Shown: positions 33,592-42,230 of the stretch, piece by piece
Position numbering within the stretch: the stretch's first letter is position 1
Layout: each line of letters begins with the position of its first letter
DNA from: Muribaculaceae bacterium
Lineage (GTDB): Bacteria; Bacteroidota; Bacteroidia; Bacteroidales; Muribaculaceae
DNA: 51,913 nt
Direction of reading: 5' to 3'
Assembly (NCBI GenBank): GCA_022509205.1
Contig: JAFLTR010000012.1
Coordinates: forward strand, 1 to 51,913
Made by a program: the position numbers and the translations under genes
The notes under the pieces: model-generated
Databases searched by the model: none
What the model saw: only the letters and a program-made list of their open reading frames with translations
Told to the model about the DNA's origin: nothing

Positions 33592-35040
33592 TCACTTTCC
33601 TTCCAACACGTCTGTGAGAGCTTTCCGGATGCCGTTTTTACGTATCGAGGTCAGATATTCGGTTGCCTTCTCTAAAAATCCGGGTATCTCTTTCCCGAAA
33701 TTCTCAGAGAATATATCGCTATCTAAAATAGTTGCCACTGTAGATTTGAGGTCGTTGTCGTTCCAACTTTCCTTTATCAGCGCCACGTGTTCCGGCTTGT
33801 CTTCCGGAGTAAATGGAGAATCCGGAGCATACATTGCCAGCAGCGCCGCAAATGTAAAGACAGACAGGTCGGCAAGTTTGTTGAGCTTGGTCCAGTTGTC
33901 TTTAAGTGTCGGATAGTTGCGTGTTTCCCATTTCGACAGGGAATTGAGGGCGATTGACCTCAGCTGATGGTTGATATAAGGATTGTAGAAACGCTCCAGG
34001 ATCTCTTCCGAGAATTCCTTCAGTTCCTTCGGATCTTCATCGATAACGGGGATTACTTCCCTCTCAATGAAGAGGTTGACAAATTTATTGATTTCGGGGT
34101 CGCTGAAAGCTTCAAACACCGTGTTGTTTCCGGCAAGAATCGATAGAGCAACCATACCGGTGTGGGCACCGTTGAGGATTCTCACTTTCTTGTCGCGGAA
34201 TTCCTTCACAGACGGTAGGAAATAGACATTGAGTCCGGCTTTATCCAAAGGAAGTTCCTCTTTCACTTTGTCGGCTTTCTCACCGCCGATCACCCAGAGA
34301 TGATAGAGTTCACCTTTCACCAGAGCCTTGTCTTCATATCCCTTCTCTTTCTCAATCTCCTTCACTGAGTCCTCGGAATAACCGGAGACGATACGGTCTA
34401 CAAGGGTGTCGCAGAAAATGCAACTGTTGTTAACCCAGTCGATGAATTCCTTTTCAAAACCGGCATTTTCGGCATGCTTGGTGACATACTCGAGCAATCT
34501 TGCTGCATTGTTCTCGCTAAGTTCGCAGCTAAGGAAAATAAGCCCCTTATCTTTGTCGCCGTTGAAATGTTTGTAGCGGTGGTGAAGCAGGGCGGCAACT
34601 TTACCCGGGAAAGTGGCGGCACACAGTTTGGTGGCGTCATCCTCATCATACTTGATACCCTGTTCGGTGGTGTTGGATATCACGAAACGCAATTCCGGAG
34701 ATTCGATTATGACTGCGTATTCTTCGGGGTGTTCCGTAGGTGAAAATGCCTTCTCAAGCGATGTGATAAGGCGAGTTTCCTTTTTAGGAGTCCCGTTTTC
34801 AACTCCTTCCAGACAGACATTGTAAAGGCAATCCTGCTTTTCAAGATTCTGGATGGTGGGATTGTACTTGAAACGCGGAGAGACTACGGCTACGGAGGTG
34901 TCGATCACACCCTTTTCATTAGCAGTGTCTATGATCCAGTCTACAAACGCTCTTAGAAAATTTCCTTCTCCAAATTGAAGCACTTTGACCGGGCGTTTGA
35001 TTCTTTTTACTTCCAAATCGGAATTATTAAGTTGTTTCAT
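33592..35040 (-). CDS. uxaB: Tagaturonate reductase
   Basis: Cytoplasmic NADH-dependent tagaturonate reductase (altronate oxidoreductase), which reduces D-tagaturonate to D-altronate. 482 residues against 483 for the E. coli enzyme. Mannitol-dehydrogenase-type features are visible: the nucleotide-binding N-terminus KVLQFGEGNFLRAFVDWIID, the SCELSENNAARL segment, NSCIFCDTLVDRIVSGY, and KVRILNGAHTGMVALSILAG with the catalytic Lys/Asn/His region. No signal peptide. It is the first gene of the minus operon uxaB-GH106-GH105-GH28-uxaC-exuT, with gaps of 19-25 bp to the next genes, which joins intracellular and periplasmic steps under one control. Confidence 0.95.
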   Translation of the reverse strand: MKQLNNSDLEVKRIKRPVKVLQFGEGNFLRAFVDWIIDTANEKGVIDTSVAVVSPRFKYNPTIQNLEKQDCLYNVCLEGVENGTPKKETRLITSLEKAFSPTEHPEEYAVIIESPELRFVISNTTEQGIKYDEDDATKLCAATFPGKVAALLHHRYKHFNGDKDKGLIFLSCELSENNAARLLEYVTKHAENAGFEKEFIDWVNNSCIFCDTLVDRIVSGYSEDSVKEIEKEKGYEDKALVKGELYHLWVIGGEKADKVKEELPLDKAGLNVYFLPSVKEFRDKKVRILNGAHTGMVALSILAGNNTVFEAFSDPEINKFVNLFIEREVIPVIDEDPKELKEFSEEILERFYNPYINHQLRSIALNSLSKWETRNYPTLKDNWTKLNKLADLSVFTFAALLAMYAPDSPFTPEDKPEHVALIKESWNDNDLKSTVATILDSDIFSENFGKEIPGFLEKATEYLTSIRKNGIRKALTDVLEGK

Positions 35041-35096
35041 GATATATGATATTTTTTAAGGCTAAAGGTTACTGACTACAATTGCCAACAATATTG

Positions 35097-35104
35097 CAAA
35101 TATA
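35097..35104 (-). promoter_or_regulatory. Candidate -7 element upstream of uxaB
   Basis: TATATTTG on the minus strand matches TAnnTTTG and lies 57 bp from the uxaB ATG in an A/T-rich 214-bp divergent region. No TTTG is found at 19-21 nt upstream, so the promoter is either weak or activator-dependent. Confidence 0.4.
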
Positions 35105-35254
35105 AATAAAATTATGTAAACTATGATATGAGGCTATGCCAAAATCCAATTTTTAAATTTTTTTGTGTGTGCAGTTTAGGAAATTATATTACCTTTACAA
35201 CAGATATGCGTAATGGATTTTTCTGCGAATTATAAAATAACTTGAAATAATATC

Positions 35255-36532
35255 ATGAAACAACCGATTATCTTGCTGTTTGCGTTTGTGATGGCCTTAG
35301 GTTCATCTGCCCAGACTTACCGATTTGATTTTACCGACTCGAAAAAACCGAAAACAGACTACATACGGGTAAATCCCAATGATATCTATACCCCCGAAAA
35401 GGGATACGGCTACGACTTTCCGGAAGCGGCCGCTTCTGCAAGCAATCATCCTTTCTTCTTCTCAGTTGCAGTGCCTGATGGAAATTATCTTGTCACAGCA
35501 GTTGTCGGCAACAAGAAAGCTCCCGGTGAGACCACTCTCCGCGCTGAGTCGCGTCGACTTTTCTTTGAAAATGAACATACGAAAAAAGGGGAGTTCAAAA
35601 CCTACAAGTTTGTCGTAAACAAGTATAGCAACGAAATCAACCTTGGCGACTCCGCAAGGTATATAAAGAAAGGAAGTCGCAACAAACCTAACTGGGATGA
35701 AAAACTGACATTGGAATTCAACGGAGACATGCCCCAATTGGCTTATCTCGAAATTGAACCTACCGATTCAGTGCCCACAGTATTCATCAGCGGCGACTCC
35801 ACCGTCACCGACTATGATGTGGAACCCTACGCAAGTTGGGGCCAGATGATACCTCGCTGGTTCACGGATCAGGTGGCTTTCGCTAACTATGCCGAATCCG
35901 GTGCCCGTCTGGATTCATTCAGGGAACGAGGACGCTGGGATAAACTCCTGTCGGAAGTGAAACCTGGGGACTATGTGATGATCGAATTCGGACATAACGA
36001 CCAGAAACTCAAGGGTCCGGGTAAAGGTGCCTACTATTTCTATATGACCAATCTTAAGGAATATTTGGATGAGGTGCGTTCCCGCGGCGCTTATCCCATA
36101 TTGCTCACTCCCACACGTCGCCGCTATTTCGACGACGAGGGCCGTATCAAAGATTCCCATGAGGATTATCCGGAAGCCATGAAGTTTATTGCTCAGAAAG
36201 AAAATGTACCTCTGATCGACCTGCAGGAAATGACCCGCGTTCTCTATGAGACCCTTGGAGTGGAAGGCTCCAAGCATGCTTTCGTGCAATATCCTGCGGG
36301 CACTTATCCGGGTCAGAAAGAGGATTTGAAAGACAATACGCATTTCAATCCCTATGGAGCCTACGAGATTTCGCAATGTGTCGTGGAGGGTCTGAAGGAA
36401 CTCAATCATCCCCTCGTGGAATTTATCCGCGAAGATTATCAAACCTACGATCCTGCAAATCCCGATTCCTTCGAGTCTTTCAAATGGATAGAATGTCCAT
36501 TTATCGAAATCACAAAACCGGAGGGAAACTAA
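35255..36532 (+). CDS. CE12 rhamnogalacturonan acetylesterase
   Basis: SGNH-type rhamnogalacturonan acetylesterase (CE12) that removes acetyl groups from the RG-I backbone so that PL11 and GH28 can act. 425 residues with a signal peptide (ending GSSAQT). An N-terminal beta-sandwich (about residues 20-165, YRFDFTDSKKPKTDYIRV) is typical of the Bacteroidetes form. The esterase domain has the four blocks: FISGDSTVTDY (nucleophile Ser), ESGARLDSF, EFGHNDQK and the DNTHFNPYGA block with Asp and His. It opens the short plus operon; the next gene follows after 6 bp. A weak promoter (TACCTTTA at 35190-35197) lies upstream. Identification is confident. Confidence 0.93.
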   Translation: MKQPIILLFAFVMALGSSAQTYRFDFTDSKKPKTDYIRVNPNDIYTPEKGYGYDFPEAAASASNHPFFFSVAVPDGNYLVTAVVGNKKAPGETTLRAESRRLFFENEHTKKGEFKTYKFVVNKYSNEINLGDSARYIKKGSRNKPNWDEKLTLEFNGDMPQLAYLEIEPTDSVPTVFISGDSTVTDYDVEPYASWGQMIPRWFTDQVAFANYAESGARLDSFRERGRWDKLLSEVKPGDYVMIEFGHNDQKLKGPGKGAYYFYMTNLKEYLDEVRSRGAYPILLTPTRRRYFDDEGRIKDSHEDYPEAMKFIAQKENVPLIDLQEMTRVLYETLGVEGSKHAFVQYPAGTYPGQKEDLKDNTHFNPYGAYEISQCVVEGLKELNHPLVEFIREDYQTYDPANPDSFESFKWIECPFIEITKPEGN

Positions 36533-36538
36533 GACCCT

Positions 36539-38200
36539 ATGAGATTTTCGGGTATCTATAAGCCTTTTAAGGGTATCATAGCCTTTATTTTGCTTTTGTC
36601 TTTTCCGCTGATTGCTCGCGCTCAAAGCAATATTGCCGCTCCGATGAAAGACAGTAATCAGGTGGTGGATAATACGCTTGACAGCCTGAACCTGGCGCGG
36701 ACTGCGCGACCGCTGGCCGGAAGCACCCGTAAAGGGGATAACCCGGTGCTCTTCCTGGTGGGCAACTCCACGATGCGCACGGGCACTCTCGGAAATGGAA
36801 ACAACGGTCAATGGGGCTGGGGTTATTTCGCTCCCGATTTTTTCGATGAAAGTAAGATTACGGTAGAAAACCATGCTCTTGGCGGTACAAGCAGTCGCAC
36901 TTTCTACAATAAACTTTGGCCCGAAGTTCTGGCCGGAGTGAAAAAGGGCGACTGGGTGGCGATAGAGTTAGGTCACAACGACAACGGTCCCTACGACAGT
37001 GGCAGGGCTCGGGCTTCTATTCCCGGCATAGGTTGTGATTCTCTACAAGTAACTATTCAGGAAACCGGAGTAAAGGAAACTGTCTATTCCTATGGGGAAT
37101 ATATGCGACGGTTTATCCATGACGTAAAGCAACGAGGCGCTTTCCCGCTCTTGGTCTCCCTTACACCCCGGAATGCCTGGGTGGATGAAGACAGCACTAT
37201 AATTGAACGAGTTGCAGACACCTACGGTCTATGGGCCAAAGAGGTGGCAAGCGAAGAGGCTATCCCCTTTATTGACCTGAATGAAATCACGGCGCTAAAA
37301 TTAGAAACTTTCGGTAAGGATAAGGTGAAAGATATGTTTTATCTCGACAGAATACACACCAGCGAATTTGGAGCAATGCTTAATGCAGAATCCTTTGCCG
37401 ACGGCTTACGCCAATACGTAGGTTTGGAATTAGCTGATTATCTGAAACCTGTAGAAGAGGATCTCGTTTCCGGCTCCTCTCGTTCGGAGGGTTGCCCAAT
37501 GCTTTTTCTGGCAGGCGACAGCACGGTAAAGATTCCCGATAACGATACGACCGGTCGTTGGGGGTGGGGAAGTGTGATCGACCAACTCTTTGACACTGAC
37601 AGGATATCGATAGAAAACCATGCAAGATCCGGAAGAAGTTCCCGTACATTCCTTGAAGAGGGCCTATGGGATAAAATATATAATGCCCTCGAGCCGGGTG
37701 ACTATGTATTGATACAGTTCGGCCACAATGATTCCGCCGATATTAATGTGGGAAAAGCCAAAGGATCCCTCCCCGGAGTCAGTGAAGAAAGTAAGGTCTT
37801 TAAAATGGAGAATACAGGCCGGTATAAAGTGATTTATACTTTCGGATGGTATCTTCGCAAATTTGTGAGAGATGTATTGGAAAAAGGAGCAACTCCCATA
37901 CTCCTCAGTCCAACGCCTCTGAATAAATGGGATAACGGACATATAGAGCGCAACACCGGCACATACGGTGGCTGGACTCGTGAGGTGGCCGATCAGATGG
38001 GTGTGGTATTTATCGACCTCAACCAAATATCAGCCGACAGAATGGAATTTATCGGGCTCGAGGAAGGGCTTAGAAAGGTCAATGACTTGTTTCAAAATGA
38101 CCATACCCACACTTCCAAAGCAGGTGCATTTTTCAATGCTAAAAGTGTCGCCGAAGGTCTCCGAAAATCAGATTCCCCACTTAAAAATTATCTAAAATAA
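36539..38200 (+). CDS. Tandem two-domain CE12-like SGNH esterase
   Basis: One exported polypeptide with two SGNH esterase domains in a row, each related to CE12, 553 residues, signal peptide ending IARAQS. Domain 1 (about 65-305): nucleophile block GNST with Ser77 (Asp of the usual GDS replaced by Asn), GGTSSRTF, ELGHNDNG, and DRIHTSEFGA carrying the DxxH pair. Domain 2 (about 318-550): GDST with Ser328, ARSGRSSRTF, QFGHNDSA, and DHTHTSKAGA. All triad residues are kept in both halves, so both may be active, perhaps on different acetyl positions. The halves also share the inserted segment before a (Y/F)xWYLRKFVRDV or YGEYMRRFIHDV helix, which points to an internal duplication. It follows the CE12 gene by 6 bp and precedes a short protein by 8 bp. 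Confidence 0.88.
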   Translation: MRFSGIYKPFKGIIAFILLLSFPLIARAQSNIAAPMKDSNQVVDNTLDSLNLARTARPLAGSTRKGDNPVLFLVGNSTMRTGTLGNGNNGQWGWGYFAPDFFDESKITVENHALGGTSSRTFYNKLWPEVLAGVKKGDWVAIELGHNDNGPYDSGRARASIPGIGCDSLQVTIQETGVKETVYSYGEYMRRFIHDVKQRGAFPLLVSLTPRNAWVDEDSTIIERVADTYGLWAKEVASEEAIPFIDLNEITALKLETFGKDKVKDMFYLDRIHTSEFGAMLNAESFADGLRQYVGLELADYLKPVEEDLVSGSSRSEGCPMLFLAGDSTVKIPDNDTTGRWGWGSVIDQLFDTDRISIENHARSGRSSRTFLEEGLWDKIYNALEPGDYVLIQFGHNDSADINVGKAKGSLPGVSEESKVFKMENTGRYKVIYTFGWYLRKFVRDVLEKGATPILLSPTPLNKWDNGHIERNTGTYGGWTREVADQMGVVFIDLNQISADRMEFIGLEEGLRKVNDLFQNDHTHTSKAGAFFNAKSVAEGLRKSDSPLKNYLK

Positions 38201-38208
38201 CACCACCT

Positions 38209-38862
38209 ATGAAACATATCTACACCCTCTTGCTATTTTTGGGCACTTGCTCCGCTATAAACGCCGCTTCTCCGATTAAGACCGAAATTAAGGGGCACTG
38301 GAATTATCCTCCTTACTCTGTTCATAACATTTATGTGGAATCCGAGGGTGCAGACGTGGAATTATTGATCAACGGCATCTCTTTTGGTCATGGGAAACAG
38401 GAGGCTGACTCTCTTTTCAGATTTGACAACGTGATTTTTCTACCCGGCGACCTCACTGCAGTAAGTTATGACGCCAATGGGAAAGAACTTAGCCGACAGA
38501 CTCTAAAAACGGCAGGCAACCCGGCTCAGATGAAATTGACGGTGAACGAAAATGCAACAGGGTTCAGAGCAAACGGCGAGGACACTGCTATTATTCAATT
38601 TGAAATAACCGATTTTCAGGGAACACGCTGTGGAGCTGATGGCAGACCCGTAAGTCTTGAAATAGAAGGACCGGCAGAATGGATGGGTGCAGTTAGCCAA
38701 GACAGTAGTAAACGGGCTTCTGAAAAGACAATAAAAGTAGAGAACGGAATCAACCATGCTGTTATAAAAAGCACAAAAACTCCGGGAATAATAAAGGTTA
38801 CAGCTCGGACAAAAGGTCTTGCTCCGGTGGAAGTGACCTTGAATTCGACCCCGGAGCAATAA
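38209..38862 (+). CDS. Free-standing GH2 C-terminal-type Ig-like domain protein, exported
   Basis: A 217-residue exported protein (signal peptide HIYTLLLFLGTCSAINAA) made only of domains usually found at the C-terminus of large family-2 glycosidases. Residues 22-105 resemble the DUF4982 type (KGHWNYPPYSVHNIYVESEGADVELLINGISFGHGKQEA) and residues 105-215 an Ig-like GH2_C type (AQMKLTVNENATGFRANGEDTAIIQFEITDFQGTRC). No catalytic barrel is present anywhere near; the gene has its own start and signal peptide, so it is not simply the broken end of a larger frame. It is 8 bp after the tandem esterase and convergent with the DUF4450-like gene. It may be a sugar-binding accessory protein, or a remnant that kept its export signal. 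Family call is moderate. Confidence 0.7.
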   Translation: MKHIYTLLLFLGTCSAINAASPIKTEIKGHWNYPPYSVHNIYVESEGADVELLINGISFGHGKQEADSLFRFDNVIFLPGDLTAVSYDANGKELSRQTLKTAGNPAQMKLTVNENATGFRANGEDTAIIQFEITDFQGTRCGADGRPVSLEIEGPAEWMGAVSQDSSKRASEKTIKVENGINHAVIKSTKTPGIIKVTARTKGLAPVEVTLNSTPEQ

Positions 38863-38889
38863 ACCTGACTCGAAGTTTCAAATGGACTG

Positions 38890-41800
38890 TCAGGGGCGTT
38901 GGATGGTTACAGCCATCAGACCGATCACCACGTCTCCCGATAGGGTCTCCAGTGTTAAAGACTCAAGCTCTCTACCGGGGTCGGTCGGAATATCCAAGAG
39001 GATTCCCGCTCCACCCTCGATAAAACGGTCGCCAACTCCGGTAATTCCAAGTTCATTTCCGAGCTCTCTGCTCATTCTTCCGCTTTTAAGATGCAGACGG
39101 TAGGGTGGCAGACCTCCCTCAGGTAAGGCGAAAGCATATTCATCGTTATAGAAATCAAGTTCTATCGGAGCCCAGTTATACGGATTCACAAGCGGGGTTA
39201 TCTCTTCATGACCATCTCTATATCTTACGCGCAACCGACCGTTATCTATACCGCTCTGCATGTGGTTGGTCGACCCGGCCATAAGAAGATAAAGGTGGCT
39301 CCCATTTCCCGAGAGGGGAACGGTCAAACTGTCGGGATAGTTATCCCAGAGAGATGTGAACATTATATTATTCCCTTCTGCCGGGAGTAAAAATGTCAAA
39401 CCCGATTCGGTCTTCAGAATTCCACCCTCATTTGTTAATAACTCCCGTAGACCGCTGTCGTCTATCTCGGCGGTTAGTGTCGGATGGCACCATTCCCCCA
39501 TGCCTTGTGTGGGTAGCTGAAGTGTGGTGACTTGGGGACGTGGCGAAAGATACTCGTTACGGAAAATATCCGTAACGCAGGAATTATAACTTCCGCTGAG
39601 ATCAATCGGCTCACAAAGCTCTGCCTCAATCTCCTCGAAACCGTTGGCCATGACCGGATAATTATATTCGAATTGACTCGTTTCAGGTGTCCACCATGTG
39701 AGTTCCCCGCTCTTCATCTCCCGGAATGTCACAGGTCCCTCCCTTCTCTCTTTTCCGGTGGGATGAGCTGCAACCTCCCCACTCTCAATAATCTCTATAT
39801 CCAGCGTTGGTGCGGTGCCGGCATTGACCGTTATCCTAGGTAGTGAGATAGAATTTGCTTCTACCTTCCATTCTGCCAGTTTACCATTAACACTGACACT
39901 CTCAATCCCTTTCACCGGTATTGTGAGGCGTAGCTGAGATCCCTTCCCGAAACGGTTGTCTATTTTATAGTTGATTCTGTTACCATCTCGCTTGTAGGAA
40001 TATGCCATGTCCGGCAGATCTATAGAAGCCTCCGTCCATTCCTGCGGAAATCCCGGAATAAGGTTCACCGTAGGCTCTTTGGCCAAAAGGTCCGGTCGGA
40101 TTCCAAACAGACCTTCGGTCAAAGCCCGACTCCATACACCGATCGGGTCGGCGAAATCACGGTAACATTCACCCCGTGCTTTGTCGTAATAACTTATCTG
40201 ACCGAAATTTAAAGGAGAAGCCCCGAGATACATATTGTCCATTGCCACACTTTTCATCAGATTGTAGGCCTCTTCGCTGCGTCCTGCCTGCCAATAGGCG
40301 AGAGCTGTGTGCATCACTTCCGCTATCGCAACATTATTGATGCTCCAGGAGTAGGGTTTCCAGTTGGTGGTGGATATGGTGAATAATCCATCTTCAATTC
40401 CTTCTCCCTTTACCGGAATGCGCGGTATGGCTCCGTCGATATATTTCGTAGCAGCGTATGCTTTGAAAGGGTCAGCCACTTCCGAATCTATGGCATGGTA
40501 AACAGTCCAGAGCGCAGCCGAAGGATGCAGACGTCTCAAACCCATAGCATCGCGGTTTTCCGCCCAGTGGCCACGTTCCGGAATCCATAATACGCTGTCG
40601 AGGGCTGCTGCGATTCCTTCAGCTTCCTCTTTATAAGGAGTGGAATCCTCCCCAAGCAACTCCGCAACTTGTGCTGCCAGCCTGTTAGCAAAGAGATTAT
40701 AGGCCGACGAATGAGTCACGTCTCCACCGCTGTAATATAAGGCATCACTGGCCCAGATGCAGCAGTAGGCGTCGTAGAGCTTATTGTCGTCAGGGTCAAA
40801 ATTTCGTTTCTCCCATTCAAGATGTCGCTTCACCACCGGAAACAATTCACGCATCGCGGTGGTATCTCCCGTTGCCCTGAAATGGCGTAGCATGGCGTCG
40901 ATATATACGATGTTCATATCATAGTGGGACATCTCATCTTTCTTTCCCGGTCGACGACAGATATAACCGTTGCTATACATTGGGGTGCCCCATTTCTTCT
41001 CCGCTCTCGCGAGATTTAATGCGGAATCCTGGCGTGGATGCTCATATATAGGAGGGATATCCGTTATCTGATTGTCGGCATAAGTCTTGAAGTGAGTCAG
41101 GGCCCGTTCATGTTGTCCTGTCGCACTGCCGGCGTAGGCACCTCTCCAGCCAAGATGGGGCGTCCGCCAGCCTATGGAACCGTGCAGCCATGCCTCTCCG
41201 CTCCAAATACCGTCGGCGGCTACCGAGAGAGCTCCTGCGATCGGGTTAAGCCATGCCTCAGGAGTTTGAAACGATATTTTTCCGCTCAATTCGCTCCTCT
41301 CTCGTTCCGCTATTTGCAATAGAGAGTCGAGTGAACCCTCAGGGATTTCTCCGGGAGGGAAAAGGGCGATTATTGTCTGTTCGCCGGGTTGAAGTTCTAT
41401 GTTGCCCTCGTATGATGGCATTTCGGTTATATTATAGCTTTTTGCCGGTATAATAAGTGTCAGTTTCTTTCTATCGTTTTTCCCATATTCCACAGTGACT
41501 TTATTACCCTCCACATTATATGTGTTGCCGATGCAATATTCAGGTTTTAAGTCGAAGCATGACGGGTCGTCAACTCCGAGATCACCTTCACGCGAGAATT
41601 TCTTGTCTGCCACTCCGCCGAATCTTACAGGGATAATGACAGCATGGGAATTGGTATTTTTTATAGACCATAGCGCGTAGTCCCGGCTGCGACCTACCTG
41701 AGTTTCCACGGTCACTCCCCCCTGCTCATAGTCCATTCGTCCGGGAGTATAACGTGTCAGGCAATCACCCTCCGGAAGTGATATGAGAAGATTTCCTCCC

Positions 41801-42018
41801 ATACGAGGAAGATATATGCCGAACTCAGGATAATCCGAGCAATCCACCCGAAAACCGGAGTGGGCCCCATAAAGGCCACGGTTAAATTTTGTCTCCCCGT
41901 TTTTTGTCACGGCGGAAAGACCATCCGGAAGATAATGTTGTGCTCTCTGCTCTCCGTTGACAGTTAGAATGGATGTCAAGAGGAAGGAAATAAGGAAAAA
42001 GTCTTTTAATGATATCAT
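38890..42018 (-). CDS. Large exported DUF4450-like protein, probable (alpha/alpha)-barrel glycosidase
   Basis: A 1042-residue exported protein (signal peptide KDFFLISFLLTSILTVNG). I read it as DUF4450-like, with moderate confidence. Three regions are visible: an N-terminal beta-sandwich (about 20-240), a helical region of about 400 residues with repeated pairs of helices (GSIGWRTPHLGWRGAYAGSATG, KRHLEWEKRNFDPDDNKLYDAYCCIWASDALYYSGG, HWAENRDAMGL) that looks like an (alpha/alpha)6 barrel, and a C-terminal part with beta-sandwiches (YKIDNRFGKGSQLRLTIPV ... FTSLWDNYPDSLTVPL). Conserved acidic residues in the helical part (ASDALYYSGGD, RDAMG) could be catalytic. Monocistronic, minus strand, convergent with the short plus operon. 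A role in trimming a pectin side chain is inferred from context only. Confidence 0.7.
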   Translation of the reverse strand: MISLKDFFLISFLLTSILTVNGEQRAQHYLPDGLSAVTKNGETKFNRGLYGAHSGFRVDCSDYPEFGIYLPRMGGNLLISLPEGDCLTRYTPGRMDYEQGGVTVETQVGRSRDYALWSIKNTNSHAVIIPVRFGGVADKKFSREGDLGVDDPSCFDLKPEYCIGNTYNVEGNKVTVEYGKNDRKKLTLIIPAKSYNITEMPSYEGNIELQPGEQTIIALFPPGEIPEGSLDSLLQIAERERSELSGKISFQTPEAWLNPIAGALSVAADGIWSGEAWLHGSIGWRTPHLGWRGAYAGSATGQHERALTHFKTYADNQITDIPPIYEHPRQDSALNLARAEKKWGTPMYSNGYICRRPGKKDEMSHYDMNIVYIDAMLRHFRATGDTTAMRELFPVVKRHLEWEKRNFDPDDNKLYDAYCCIWASDALYYSGGDVTHSSAYNLFANRLAAQVAELLGEDSTPYKEEAEGIAAALDSVLWIPERGHWAENRDAMGLRRLHPSAALWTVYHAIDSEVADPFKAYAATKYIDGAIPRIPVKGEGIEDGLFTISTTNWKPYSWSINNVAIAEVMHTALAYWQAGRSEEAYNLMKSVAMDNMYLGASPLNFGQISYYDKARGECYRDFADPIGVWSRALTEGLFGIRPDLLAKEPTVNLIPGFPQEWTEASIDLPDMAYSYKRDGNRINYKIDNRFGKGSQLRLTIPVKGIESVSVNGKLAEWKVEANSISLPRITVNAGTAPTLDIEIIESGEVAAHPTGKERREGPVTFREMKSGELTWWTPETSQFEYNYPVMANGFEEIEAELCEPIDLSGSYNSCVTDIFRNEYLSPRPQVTTLQLPTQGMGEWCHPTLTAEIDDSGLRELLTNEGGILKTESGLTFLLPAEGNNIMFTSLWDNYPDSLTVPLSGNGSHLYLLMAGSTNHMQSGIDNGRLRVRYRDGHEEITPLVNPYNWAPIELDFYNDEYAFALPEGGLPPYRLHLKSGRMSRELGNELGITGVGDRFIEGGAGILLDIPTDPGRELESLTLETLSGDVVIGLMAVTIQRP

Positions 42019-42107
42019 AACTATGGAAAAACGTCTTTTTATTACTCAATATTGCCATTATTGTCAAATTAAAAGAGACTTTTAAGAGTTAATATATTAA
42101 TTATCGT

Positions 42108-42115
42108 TATATTTG
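42108..42115 (+). promoter_or_regulatory. Candidate -7 element for the DUF4861-kdu operon
   Basis: TATATTTG matches TAnnTTTG and lies 115 bp before the DUF4861 start. No well-spaced TTTG -33 box is seen. A leader of about 108 nt would follow, holding complementary arms GAATCC (42129-42134) and GGATTC (42166-42171), with an overlapping alternative ATCCCT (42131-42136) and AGGGAT (42157-42162). Confidence 0.4.
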
Positions 42116-42230
42116 CATTTTAAACATAGAATCCCTGGGATCCTTGCAGGTGGAGTAGGGATAAAGGATTCAAGACTATTGATGGGGTTTAAAATTCCCC
42201 GATTTTAATATTCCTTAAGAAAAATCAACC

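Noticed and set aside
38209..38862. Frameshifted end of a larger GH2 gene
   Set aside because: It has its own ATG and signal peptide, and the gene before it ends properly 8 bp upstream with no GH2 barrel in any frame.
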